Below, piece by piece: positions 33,294 through 41,900 of a stretch of DNA of 64,000 bases. The notes under the pieces were generated by a model, which did not search any database, was not told the DNA's origin, and was given only the letters and a program-made list of their open reading frames with translations. Position numbers and translations under genes: made by a program. Positions within the stretch are counted from its first letter, which is position 1. Every line of letters begins with the position of its first letter. The stretch comes from Gracilinema caldarium DSM 7334 (GTDB lineage Bacteria > Spirochaetota > Spirochaetia > Treponematales > Breznakiellaceae), in contig NC_015732.1 in the NCBI RefSeq assembly GCF_000219725.1, positions 2,610,972-2,674,971 on the forward strand, read 5' to 3'.

Positions 33294-34412
33294 ATGAAGA
33301 CAACATTACTGCACTCCTGGCATGAAACTGCGGGAGCCCGCTTTGCGCCCTTCGCAGGCTTTGATATGCCCATCCAATATCCCACAGGAGCCATAGAAGA
33401 ACACCGGCTCACCCGCCGTTCCGTGGGCCTTTTTGATATTGACCACATGGGTCAGGTGCTAATCTGGGGGCCTGGGGCGGGGGAAGCTCTTTCCCGTCTG
33501 GTTTCTAACAGACTGCTCGATATGAAACCGGGAGAAGCCCGCTATGCTTTACTGCTTAACGAGACAGGCGGTGTTATAGATGACCTCTTTATCTATCGGC
33601 TAGCCGCTTCCCAATCGATGCCTGATCGATGGTTTATAGTGGTGAATGCAGGGAACCGGGAAATTGATGTAGCATATTTCCAAAACAATCTAAAACCACC
33701 AATACAAGTTCAGGACATTTCCGACGAAACCTACATGATCGCCGTACAGGGGCCTCAGGCAGTGCCACTAATCGACAGTATAACCGGGGGAGCCCTTTCC
33801 GCAACCAGTCGTTTTACCATGATCGAAGCGTATATTGATGGGATCCTCTGCAGGATTGGCCGTACCGGTTATACCGGGGAGGATGGGGCTGAACTCTTTT
33901 ATCCTGCAGAAAAGTCGGTCCATATCTGGGAATTCCTGTTGGCTGCAGCTCAAAAACTGGGCATAGAAGCCGGCCCCATCGGACTGGCAGCTCGGGATTC
34001 CCTCCGGTTCGAAGCAGGAATGCCCCTTCATGGCCATGAGATCACCCCCAGTATTACCCCCCTGGAGGCTTTGCTCTCCTGGGCCTGTGATTTTGAAAAG
34101 GACTTTGTCGGTAAATCGGCCCTGATCGAACTGAAAGCCCGGGGACTTTCCCGAAAGCTGGTTACCATCAATGTAACCGGTGGAGTTCCTCGGGAGGGGT
34201 ATCAGGTACTTGACCGGGAAGGCAAGGAAATAGGAATCTGTGTCGCTGGGATGTATTGTCCGACTACGGAAACCTATTCAGCCAATGCCTTTGTACCGCC
34301 TGCTTATGCAAAGGTCGGAACCCAATTGGCCGTCAGTATCCGTGGAAATGCAAAACCGGCGGTCGTTGTACAACGGCCCTTATATGTTCCAACCTACAGG
34401 AGAACCACATGA
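33294..34412 (+). CDS. gcvT: Glycine cleavage system T protein (aminomethyltransferase)
   Basis: The T protein moves the methylene group from the H-protein-bound aminomethyl to tetrahydrofolate, releasing ammonia. The 372 residues start MKTTLLHSWHETAGARFAPF. They contain the family's GLFDIDHMGQ, the folate-site region GRTGYTGEDGAELF and the catalytic-region GPIGLAARDSLRFEAGMPLH. The ATG at 33294 is chosen because AGGAGG sits seven bases upstream; an earlier in-frame ATG at 33279 overlaps that site. It is the first gene of the gcvT-gcvH-gcvPA-gcvPB operon and overlaps gcvH by four bases. Confidence 0.96.
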   Translation: MKTTLLHSWHETAGARFAPFAGFDMPIQYPTGAIEEHRLTRRSVGLFDIDHMGQVLIWGPGAGEALSRLVSNRLLDMKPGEARYALLLNETGGVIDDLFIYRLAASQSMPDRWFIVVNAGNREIDVAYFQNNLKPPIQVQDISDETYMIAVQGPQAVPLIDSITGGALSATSRFTMIEAYIDGILCRIGRTGYTGEDGAELFYPAEKSVHIWEFLLAAAQKLGIEAGPIGLAARDSLRFEAGMPLHGHEITPSITPLEALLSWACDFEKDFVGKSALIELKARGLSRKLVTINVTGGVPREGYQVLDREGKEIGICVAGMYCPTTETYSANAFVPPAYAKVGTQLAVSIRGNAKPAVVVQRPLYVPTYRRTT

Positions 34413-34792
34413 AACTGGATGAACGCTGTCGTTATGCAAAAACCCATGAATGGGCCCGCAAAGAGGGCAATGAATTCGTTATTGGCATATCCGACCATGC
34501 CCAGCATAGTCTGGGGGATATTGTGTTTGTGGATTTGCCTAAGGTCGGTACCAGTTTTGGTAAGGGTGCAGCCTTTGGTGTAGTAGAATCGGTAAAGGCA
34601 GCCAGCGATATTTACGTTCCTCTCGCCGGCAAAGTAACTGCAGTAAATACCCAACTCCAGGACGCCCCGGATCTTATCAACAAGGACCCTTACGGAGATG
34701 GCTGGATTATCAAAATAGCTCCGGAAAACCCCGCAGACTTCGATAAACTTCTTTCTCCTGGGGAATATGAAAAGATAGCGGCGGAGGAATAA
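34409..34792 (+). CDS. gcvH: Glycine cleavage system H protein
   Basis: This lipoyl carrier shuttles the aminomethyl group between the P, T and L proteins. The 127 residues contain the lipoylation site Lys63 in GVVESVKAASDIYVPL. GISDHAQHSLGDIVFVDLP and the C-terminal NKDPYGDGWIIKI are typical. The start is set by AGGAG and by the ATGA overlap with gcvT; longer upstream frames are out of register with the family. It ends two bases before gcvPA. Confidence 0.97.
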   Translation: MKLDERCRYAKTHEWARKEGNEFVIGISDHAQHSLGDIVFVDLPKVGTSFGKGAAFGVVESVKAASDIYVPLAGKVTAVNTQLQDAPDLINKDPYGDGWIIKIAPENPADFDKLLSPGEYEKIAAEE

Positions 34793-34794
34793 TC

Positions 34795-36123
34795 GTGCCC
34801 TACATCCCGGTTACCGATGCTCAGCGAGAGAACATGCTCCACCAGCTGGGAGTACTATCACTGGAAGACCTCTTTACCGATATTCCCCAGGAACATCGTT
34901 TCCCAAAGCTTGCCCTGGACAAAGGAAAAAGCGAACTGGAGGTTCTGCGGGAATTGGGTACCTTTTCCCGGGCTAATGCCCAGGCGGACACCTATCGCTG
35001 GTTTTTGGGAGCTGGAGCCTATGACCATTTTATTCCCACGGTCGTACCAGCCCTTGCATCCCGGGGCGAATTTCTCACGGCCTATACACCCTATCAACCT
35101 GAGGTAAGCCAGGGGACCCTTCAGGCTATCTTTGAATACCAGAGCATGGTAGCAGAACTGACCGGGATGGATGCGGTGAATGCAAGCCACTACGATGGAG
35201 CTACCGCCCTGGCAGAAGCGGTCCTCATGGGACTTAAAAACAGTGAGGCACACACCCGGATTTTGCTCCCCCAGGGTTTACATCCCGAATATAAAGAGGT
35301 GATCCACACCTATCTCTCTGCATTTACCTGTACGATCCAGGAATATGCCGGTTCCCCTGCAAGTGCCGCCGAAGCTTTACCAGCCAATGATCTAGCAGTG
35401 CTGGTAGTTGCCTATCCGGACTTTTTTGGCAGAATCCCGGATTTGACTGGTGTAGCAGAGGCGGTCCATGCAAAGGGAGGCCTCTTCGTAGTCCATGCAG
35501 ACCCCATTATGCTGGGTCTCTTTAAAAGCCCCGGCGCCTGGGGAGCCGATGTGGTAACCGCCGAAGGCCAGAGCCTGGGAAATGACCTGAATTATGGGGG
35601 GCCCTTCCTGGGTATCATGGGGACCACCAGTGCCCTGGTTCGCCGGCTCCCAGGCCGTCTTGTCGGTGAGACCCGGGACGCCCAGGGACGCCGGGGCTTT
35701 GTCCTCACCCTGGTAGCCCGAGAACAACATATCAGGCGGGAAAAAGCCGTATCCAACATTTGTTCCAACCAGGGGCTCATGGCCCTCAGGTCCTGCATAT
35801 ATCTGGCCCTGATGGGCCGCCAGGGATTACGGGAAGCGGCGGAACTCTGCTGGCACAACGCCCATTATGCGGCGAAGAAAATCGCAGAACTCCCCGGCTT
35901 CTCTGTGGAACCAGGACTGTTTTTTAAAGAATTTGTGGTCCATACGCCGATTTCGGCAGAAGCACTGGCAGAAAAGCTGTACCAAAAGCAGATTGTACCA
36001 GGGCTTCCCCTGTCCCGGTATTACCCGGATCGGACAAAGGAACTTTTAGTCTGTGTTACCGAAAAACACAATCGTGCAGACATAGACGACCTAGTGGAAG
36101 CCCTACGGGAGGCGGTAGCATGA
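34795..36123 (+). CDS. gcvPA: Glycine dehydrogenase (decarboxylating) subunit 1
   Basis: This is the N-terminal half of the split P protein, which decarboxylates glycine. The 442 residues begin at a GTG codon preceded by GGAGG and read VPYIPVTDAQRENMLHQLG. Family landmarks include GAGAYDHFIPTVVPALASRG, TPYQPEVSQGTLQAIFEYQS and LNYGGPFLGIMGT. The stop overlaps the start of a 20-codon mini-ORF that separates it from gcvPB. Confidence 0.96.
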   Translation: MPYIPVTDAQRENMLHQLGVLSLEDLFTDIPQEHRFPKLALDKGKSELEVLRELGTFSRANAQADTYRWFLGAGAYDHFIPTVVPALASRGEFLTAYTPYQPEVSQGTLQAIFEYQSMVAELTGMDAVNASHYDGATALAEAVLMGLKNSEAHTRILLPQGLHPEYKEVIHTYLSAFTCTIQEYAGSPASAAEALPANDLAVLVVAYPDFFGRIPDLTGVAEAVHAKGGLFVVHADPIMLGLFKSPGAWGADVVTAEGQSLGNDLNYGGPFLGIMGTTSALVRRLPGRLVGETRDAQGRRGFVLTLVAREQHIRREKAVSNICSNQGLMALRSCIYLALMGRQGLREAAELCWHNAHYAAKKIAELPGFSVEPGLFFKEFVVHTPISAEALAEKLYQKQIVPGLPLSRYYPDRTKELLVCVTEKHNRADIDDLVEALREAVA

Positions 36124-36182
36124 TGCAACACTTTAAGATCAGTTCTACGTTGATACAGCAGCCAGAGGGAGGCCTACAATGA
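36120..36182 (+). CDS. Possible 20-residue mini-ORF linking gcvPA and gcvPB
   Basis: The reading frame MMQHFKISSTLIQQPEGGLQ starts at an ATG that overlaps the gcvPA stop (ATGA at 36120-36123). It is preceded at seven bases by GGGAGG (36107-36112). It ends with a TGA that overlaps the gcvPB start (ATGA at 36179-36182), and its last third contains the gcvPB ribosome site GAGGGAGG. Both junctions are those of translationally coupled genes. It may simply carry ribosomes across the spacer, or be a relic of an older gcvPB start. The peptide resembles nothing I know. Confidence 0.4.
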   Translation: MMQHFKISSTLIQQPEGGLQ

Positions 36183-37630
36183 TGCAGCAACCGGTACCCC
36201 TACTACAGGAAGAAAGTGTTCCAGGACGCCGGGCAGTTCAATTACCGGCCCTGTCAGTTCCCGAAACCACACTTCCGGCAGAACTGCTTCGGGAACCGCC
36301 AAAGCTTCCCGAACTGGATGAGCTTACCGTAGTTCGACATTTTACTCGGCTTTCCCAGATGAACTTTTCCATAGACGGCCAATTTTATCCCCTGGGATCT
36401 TGTACCATGAAATACAACCCCAAAATGAACGAAGTGGCTGCTTCTTATGACGGGTTCCGCCGTGCCCATCCCCTAGCCCCTGAAAGCCTGTCCCAGGGGG
36501 CCCTTGCGCTGATCCATGGCTTACAGGAAGCCCTGAAGACAATCACTGGTTTTACAGCTGTAAGTCTTCAGCCAGCCGCAGGAGCCCATGGGGAACTGAC
36601 GGGGGTATTGATCATCCGGGCCTGGCATGCTAGCCGGGGAGATGCCAAACGAAACCGGATTCTCATTCCCGATTCGGCCCATGGCACCAATCCGGCAACC
36701 TGTACCATGGCAGGACTCGTTGCGGAAACAATTCCCTCCGATAGCTCCGGCGGTGTTGACATGGACGCTCTGCGTGAAGCCTGTTCAGGCGAAAAGGCCG
36801 AGACCATAGCGGGACTCATGATAACAAACCCCAGCACTTTGGGTTTATTTGAACGGAATATCAAGGAAATCATGAGCATTGTGCATCGGGCCGGTGGGCT
36901 TGTGTATGGCGATGGGGCCAACATGAATGCCCTGGTAGGCATCGTAAAACCTGCAGATTTAGGTTTTGATGTGATGCACCTGAACCTGCACAAAACCTTC
37001 TCTACACCCCATGGAGGCGGCGGCCCCGGAGCTGGAGCCGTCGGAGTCACGGCAGGCCTGGCAGAGTTCCTGCCGGGTCCCGTGGCGGTTAAAACCACCG
37101 AAGGTTTCAGCACCCGTATGCCGGCCCACTCGATTGGCAGGATTAAGGCCTTTTATGGCAATTTTGCCGTTCTGGTGCGGGCCTATGCCTATATCCGGCG
37201 CCTTGGCTCCGAAGGCCTGCGCCGGGTCGCCGAATACTCGGTTCTGAACGCCAACTATATCCGCAGTCTCGTGGCAGAAAAGTACCCGGCGGTGTATGGA
37301 GAAGGCCGGTGGAACATGCACGAATTCGTCGCCTCTCCGGAGCTTGGCAACGGCATCCACACCTTGGACATAGCCAAACGGCTTATCGATTACGGCTTCC
37401 ATCCCCCCACAATCTACTTCCCCCTCATCGTAAAGGAAGCTCTGATGGTGGAACCCACAGAAACCGAAAGTCCCGAAACCCTGGAAGCCTTTGCAAAGGC
37501 CCTGCTGGCCATCGCCGACGAGGCTCAGAACAATCCGGACCTGGTTAAATCGGCCCCCCACAACACCCCTGTGGGCCGGCTCGACGAAACCACCGCCGCC
37601 CGCAAGCCCATCCTCTGCTACAAGGGGTAA
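36179..37630 (+). CDS. gcvPB: Glycine dehydrogenase (decarboxylating) subunit 2
   Basis: This is the C-terminal, PLP-binding half of the split P protein. It has 483 residues. The cofactor lysine is Lys272 in HLNLHKTFSTPHGGGGPGAG. PLGSCTMKYNPKMNE, IPDSAHGTNPATCTMAG and FHPPTIYFPLIVKEALMVEP are family landmarks. Tandem ATGATG codons begin the gene and GAGGGAGG lies six bases upstream. It is the last gene of the operon. The L protein (lipoamide dehydrogenase) and lipoylation enzymes are not in the window. Confidence 0.97.
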   Translation: MMQQPVPLLQEESVPGRRAVQLPALSVPETTLPAELLREPPKLPELDELTVVRHFTRLSQMNFSIDGQFYPLGSCTMKYNPKMNEVAASYDGFRRAHPLAPESLSQGALALIHGLQEALKTITGFTAVSLQPAAGAHGELTGVLIIRAWHASRGDAKRNRILIPDSAHGTNPATCTMAGLVAETIPSDSSGGVDMDALREACSGEKAETIAGLMITNPSTLGLFERNIKEIMSIVHRAGGLVYGDGANMNALVGIVKPADLGFDVMHLNLHKTFSTPHGGGGPGAGAVGVTAGLAEFLPGPVAVKTTEGFSTRMPAHSIGRIKAFYGNFAVLVRAYAYIRRLGSEGLRRVAEYSVLNANYIRSLVAEKYPAVYGEGRWNMHEFVASPELGNGIHTLDIAKRLIDYGFHPPTIYFPLIVKEALMVEPTETESPETLEAFAKALLAIADEAQNNPDLVKSAPHNTPVGRLDETTAARKPILCYKG

Positions 37631-37644
37631 AAATGTACGTTTTT

Positions 37645-37690
37645 GGGAGCTTCTAAAAACTTTGCCAATTTTTTAGCGCTCCCTATATTT
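37645..37690. terminator. Bidirectional terminator between gcvPB and vapC
   Basis: GGGAGC (37645-37650) pairs with GCTCCC (37678-37683), and inside it CTAAAAA (37653-37659) pairs with TTTTTAG (37670-37676). T-rich sequence follows on the plus strand and A-rich sequence precedes it, so it can serve both converging units. Its right arm touches the last base of the vapC frame. Confidence 0.6.
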
Positions 37691-38054
37691 TTGTATACTG
37701 TTTCATAATTTCAAAGTGCTTATCAAAACTGAAAAGTTGGACTTGGTTTTGTATTGAATTCTGAGCAATGATTAAATCCGGAATTCCAACCCTATTCAAA
37801 CCATTTTTTAAATTTATTGTTTGCATTCGGATAATATCATCCCAATTAATATCGATTTTTATCTTTTCAATTGATCTAAGCAAATCTACTAATAGTAATT
37901 CCCTTTAATGTATTAGGGCAGGCAGAAGCTCTGTTAAGATGAGGTCATTAACACATGCTTGATTAGAATCCAGTAATGGGAATAATAGCTTTCCTTCTTC
38001 ATTCCCTTTAAGAAAGGATATCCAAACAGATGAATCAACTAGGATTTTGCTCAT
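37683..38054 (-). pseudogene. vapC: VapC-like PIN-domain toxin with an in-frame stop codon
   Basis: The frame begins MSKILVDSSVWISFLKGNEE at 38054, overlapping the vapB stop by four bases. It runs to LILTELLPALIH and meets TAA at 37905-37907 (codon 50). The same frame then continues without shift through LLRSIEKIKIDINWDDII, GIPDLIIAQNS and LFSFDKHFEIM to a natural stop, for about 123 codons in all. The PIN acidic residues Asp7, Glu42, Asp93 and Asp111 are all retained, so the break is a single nonsense codon (TAA could derive from CAA or AAA). It looks recent, or is a sequencing error. Intact, it would be an RNA-cleaving toxin. Confidence 0.8.
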
Positions 38055-38242
38055 CGTTTTCTCAGTACATCAAGATCAATATCCAAATCTATCTTTCCAA
38101 AATAATCTTTTAGTTCTTTGCTTTTTTCTTTCTGTATAAGGTTTTGTAGAGCTATCTTAATGAGATCAGTCTTTGTAGAAATATGAGTTATCTTCATCGC
38201 CTCTTGTATAAGATCTTCAGGCAAATCGAGGGTAGTTCTCAT
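38051..38242 (-). CDS. vapB: VapB-like antitoxin
   Basis: This 63-residue protein starts MRTTLDLPEDLIQEAMKI, the ribbon-helix-helix DNA-binding pattern of VapB antitoxins, and ends in a toxin-binding tail (LDIDLDVLRKR). GGAGG precedes the ATG. It overlaps the vapC frame by four bases. The antitoxin is intact although the toxin frame carries a nonsense codon. Palindromes upstream are likely autoregulatory sites. Confidence 0.85.
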   Translation of the reverse strand: MRTTLDLPEDLIQEAMKITHISTKTDLIKIALQNLIQKEKSKELKDYFGKIDLDIDLDVLRKR

Positions 38243-38253
38243 ATATAGCCTCC

Positions 38254-38287
38254 GTATGCATACAAAGTACTTTATATTTTATGCATA
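38254..38287 (-). promoter_or_regulatory. Operator cluster of vapBC
   Basis: Three perfect palindromes lie side by side upstream of vapB: GTATGCATAC (38254-38263), AAAGTACTTT (38264-38273) and TATGCATA (38280-38287). The two TATGCATA cores are 25 bases apart centre to centre, on a similar face of the helix. This fits repression by the VapB or VapBC complex. The region also overlaps the end of the ogt gene. Confidence 0.5.
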
Positions 38288-38288
38288 A

Positions 38289-38855
38289 TCAAGCAATTGA
38301 GGCTGCCCCTTCCAGGGCCAACAGCCGTGCTTTGCGCCAGAGGCCGCCGGAGTAGCCGCCAAGACTGCCCCCGGCGGCGACGACCCGGTGGCAGGGAATG
38401 ATGATGGGGATGGGGTTTGCCCCGCAGGCATTCCCTACGGCCCGGCTTGCCCCGAGGGTTAAACCAAGGGAACGAGCCAGGTCCCCATAGGTGCGGGTCT
38501 CTCCGTAGGGTATGCTGAGCAATGCCTGCCAAACCTTTTTCTGAAATTCAGTACCAGTCTCCACAGCAAAAGGGACTGTGAATACCTGCAGAGTACCTGA
38601 GAAATAGGATGCAAGCTCTTTTTCAAACTGTTCAATAATGGAAGAGACTTTCATCATACAAATTGATTTCTGATCGGCCGCCAACAAAGGGGTCTCCTTT
38701 TCATCAACAGGGATGGACAGGATGGCCACCTGTTCTGCAGCGCTCCCCGGTATTTCATCAATCTGATTTACAAAATCGATACCTGACAGAGCCGCATCTG
38801 TTGTGATAACCCTTAATGTTCCCAGAGGACTTTGCATCAAAAAGGTGTATTTCAT
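38289..38855 (-). CDS. ogt: Methylated-DNA--protein-cysteine methyltransferase
   Basis: This suicide enzyme transfers the alkyl group from O6-alkylguanine to its own cysteine. The 188 residues contain the active site IIIPCHRVVAAGG with Cys155, preceded by the helix-turn-helix region KKVWQALLSIPYGETRTYGD and followed by GGYSGGLWRKARLLALE. Length and domain order fit Ogt. No ribosome site is visible. A TGGTATACT extended -10 ends six bases before the ATG, so the mRNA may be leaderless. Confidence 0.95.
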   Translation of the reverse strand: MKYTFLMQSPLGTLRVITTDAALSGIDFVNQIDEIPGSAAEQVAILSIPVDEKETPLLAADQKSICMMKVSSIIEQFEKELASYFSGTLQVFTVPFAVETGTEFQKKVWQALLSIPYGETRTYGDLARSLGLTLGASRAVGNACGANPIPIIIPCHRVVAAGGSLGGYSGGLWRKARLLALEGAASIA

Positions 38856-38861
38856 GGGTGT

Positions 38862-38870
38862 AGTATACCA
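38862..38870 (-). promoter_or_regulatory. Extended -10 promoter of ogt, predicted leaderless
   Basis: On the minus strand TGGTATACT (TGn plus TATACT, 38862-38870) ends six bases before the ATG at 38855. I see no good -35, which is usual for extended -10 promoters. There is no Shine-Dalgarno sequence. Confidence 0.5.
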
Positions 38871-38970
38871 TTATTTGATATATTATAGATAACGACCGAG
38901 GGCTATTGTATCGGTCTGATATGGCCGATTGTTATTGTAGAGAGGTTATAGTATTCCTATGGAGGTTTTC

Positions 38971-41900
38971 ATGCGTTTATTACGGCAGCTGCAACGCACA
39001 GCATCCTTTTTAGTAATTATATTGATGGGCTCCCTTTCGGTCTTAGCACAGACCGTGGGGGTTGATACAGCCCAGGATCTCTATTCGCCGCAAGCCGCAG
39101 GGGGAGGGCTTTTTTCCACCTCTACAGGGACTTCGGCGGCTCAATCACTGAACCCAGCCAGTGCTGGCCAAGCACAGCGAACCCTTCTGGATGCGGGCTA
39201 CCTTGTATTAACCGGGCTTGGCTCAGAAACAGGCATTGGCCATGCCATCTCGCTCGGGGCTATCTATCCCACTAAATATGCTGTTTTTTCTGGATCTACT
39301 CGACTTCTTTCAAGTCCCTTTGATGCCTTTCCTATCGGAACAACCTTCGCCATTGACTTGGGTGTGGCAAAAGAACTCTACCCCGGAATGACTGTCGGTA
39401 CAGGCCTTAACTTCGGTCTTGGCAGCGATTGGACCGCCGCCCTCGACCTGGGTTTCCGGTACAACATGGGAAAACTCTATATGCTCGATGACTTTACCTG
39501 GGCGGTGGTGTTTGGCGGACTCGGAAAGAGTTTTTTACCCTCCCCATTCACTTTGGCGGGGGGTGTCTCCTTCGATTATCTCCACATTTCTGGCAAGGAT
39601 GGAAAACCAGACCCTCTACGGCTCGGATTTGCCACAGACCTTTCCATACCAACATTAACCAATCTAATTTGGAAACTAGGGCTTTCAGCAACAATTGCAC
39701 AAATAATCACAATTTCGAGTTCTACAGGCTTTAATATACAGGAAGCCCTCGATGGCAATCATCCTTCAGTAATTCCTTCGATCGGTATTACCGCGAACTT
39801 CACCTTGAAAGGAACTACTACAAACCAACAGGGTGATGTAGGGGGAACATTAGCAGCAAAACCCTTATATAATGATATTTGGGCATTTGGAACCGGTGTA
39901 AGTTGGACCATGGGCGTGGCCGATAAAAAACCACCCGTTATCACCATAGAGTACCCCGAAACCCGGTATATCTCACCAAACAATGACGGCAAAGCAGACG
40001 CATTGGAATTTCCTATTAGTATCACAGATCAGCGTTATGTTGATTGGTGGAAATTTGAAATTTACGATAATAATAACAATGTGGTCCGAACCTACCGAAA
40101 CAAGGAACGACGTCCTGAAACCCAGGGATTCCGAAATGTTCTTGATCGCATCCTGGATGTTAAGTCTGGCGTGACCGTACCAGAAACCCTCCGGTGGGAT
40201 GGCATCCTGGAATCTGGAGAAGTAGCACCGGATGGTATTTATTACTTCTCCCTTTCTGCGGCGGATGATAATGAAAACACCGCTACCTCCCCTCGATACG
40301 AGGTAATCGTCGATACTACAGCCCCTATTGTGGAAATTACTTCAGCAGGGGGATCTTCGGATCTTTCGAAACTAAAGATTTTTTCCCCCGATGGAGACGG
40401 GAATAAGGACTCCTTTGAAATTATCCTAAAAGGTTCCCAGGAAGACCTCTGGGATGCAGGTATATATACTGCCGCAGGTACTAAGATACGATCTTTTAAT
40501 ATAATAAACGGATCCCCTGAACGGATTGTCTGGGATGGGAAAAATGACAATGGGGCTATCGTTCCCGATGGGGTCTATTCATACCGTATTACTGCTACCG
40601 ATCGGGCTCACAATTCGATAAGCATGCAACTGGATAATATTATTGTTAATACCGAACGGCCTGTGGTAAGCCTTCTTATTGGCGACAGTTATTTCTCTCC
40701 CAATGGAGATGCTATAAAGGACACACTCAGGATGAGCCCCGGAGTCCCCGTAAAAGAGGGAATCGTAGAATGGAAATTAGTGGTAAAGAACCAAAATGGT
40801 ACCATTGTACGAAATTATTTCGGGAAACAATCAATACCCCCACAGACCGATTTTGACGGTCGTAATGACAGTGGGAATCTCATCGCTGAGGGTATTTACC
40901 AGGCTGAACTTAGTGTCATCTATCAGAATGGACATATAGCAACAACCCTTTCTCCGACCTTTGTTATGGACATTACCGCACCTTCAGGTACCGTACAGAC
41001 TGAGTATCCGGCTTTTTCTCCCAACAACGATGGTAAACAGGATGTAATGGTCTTTATCCAGGAAGGGTCTGAAGAACAAAGCTGGCAGGGAGAAATACGA
41101 AGAATCATTACCGGTGATCCGGTTTATAAAGAAGGCAGTGGGGTACTGGTAAAGACTTTCAGTTTCGCTGGTCAGCCAGATAAACGAATTCTCTGGGACG
41201 GTCGAGACGATGCAGGCCGGCTCGCTGCAGACGGTGATTTTGAATACCGACTTGCTGCAACCGATAGAGCAGGAAATAGGGGAACTTCAAATTCGGTTCG
41301 GTTTACCCTGAGTACTGCCGATACACCGGTTTTGGTAAGCACCGATCTCCGGGCCTTCTCTCCGAATGGAGACGGTGTCAAAGATTCCATCAATATACTA
41401 CCACAACTTCAGGTAAAGGATGGTATTCAGACCTGGAAGATTAGTATCGTAGACAGTAGCGGCAAAGCGGTTCGCAATTTTGAAGGCCGTGGCAGAGTAC
41501 CAGAAAGCATCCTTTGGAACGGCAAGAATGATGAAGGAACCGTTGTGAGCGATGGACAGTACATAGCACGGGCTGACATTACGTATATCAATGGAAATAA
41601 TCCCGTTGCTCAATCCCAGACCTTTACAGTAGACACGATTGCACCGGAATTATCGCTTAAAGCCCCCTATACACTCTTCTCACCTAATCAGGATGGTAAA
41701 AAAGATTTCCTGATACTGGAAATTGCAACCTCCGGCCAAGATAACTGGAAAGCAGAAATTGCTGATATGACAGGCAAAGGCATCATGAGCTGGGCATGGA
41801 AGGGAGCCGCCTCAGATATCCGCTGGAATGGTACAGATAATGCAGGAAACCAGGTGACTGATGGGAACTATCGGCTCACCGTAAGCGCTACCGACGATGC

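Noticed and set aside
36568-37561. Long antisense frames of 181 and 200 codons opposite gcvPB
   Set aside because: gcvPB is unmistakable here. The antisense frames reflect its GC-rich third positions and have no recognisable motifs.
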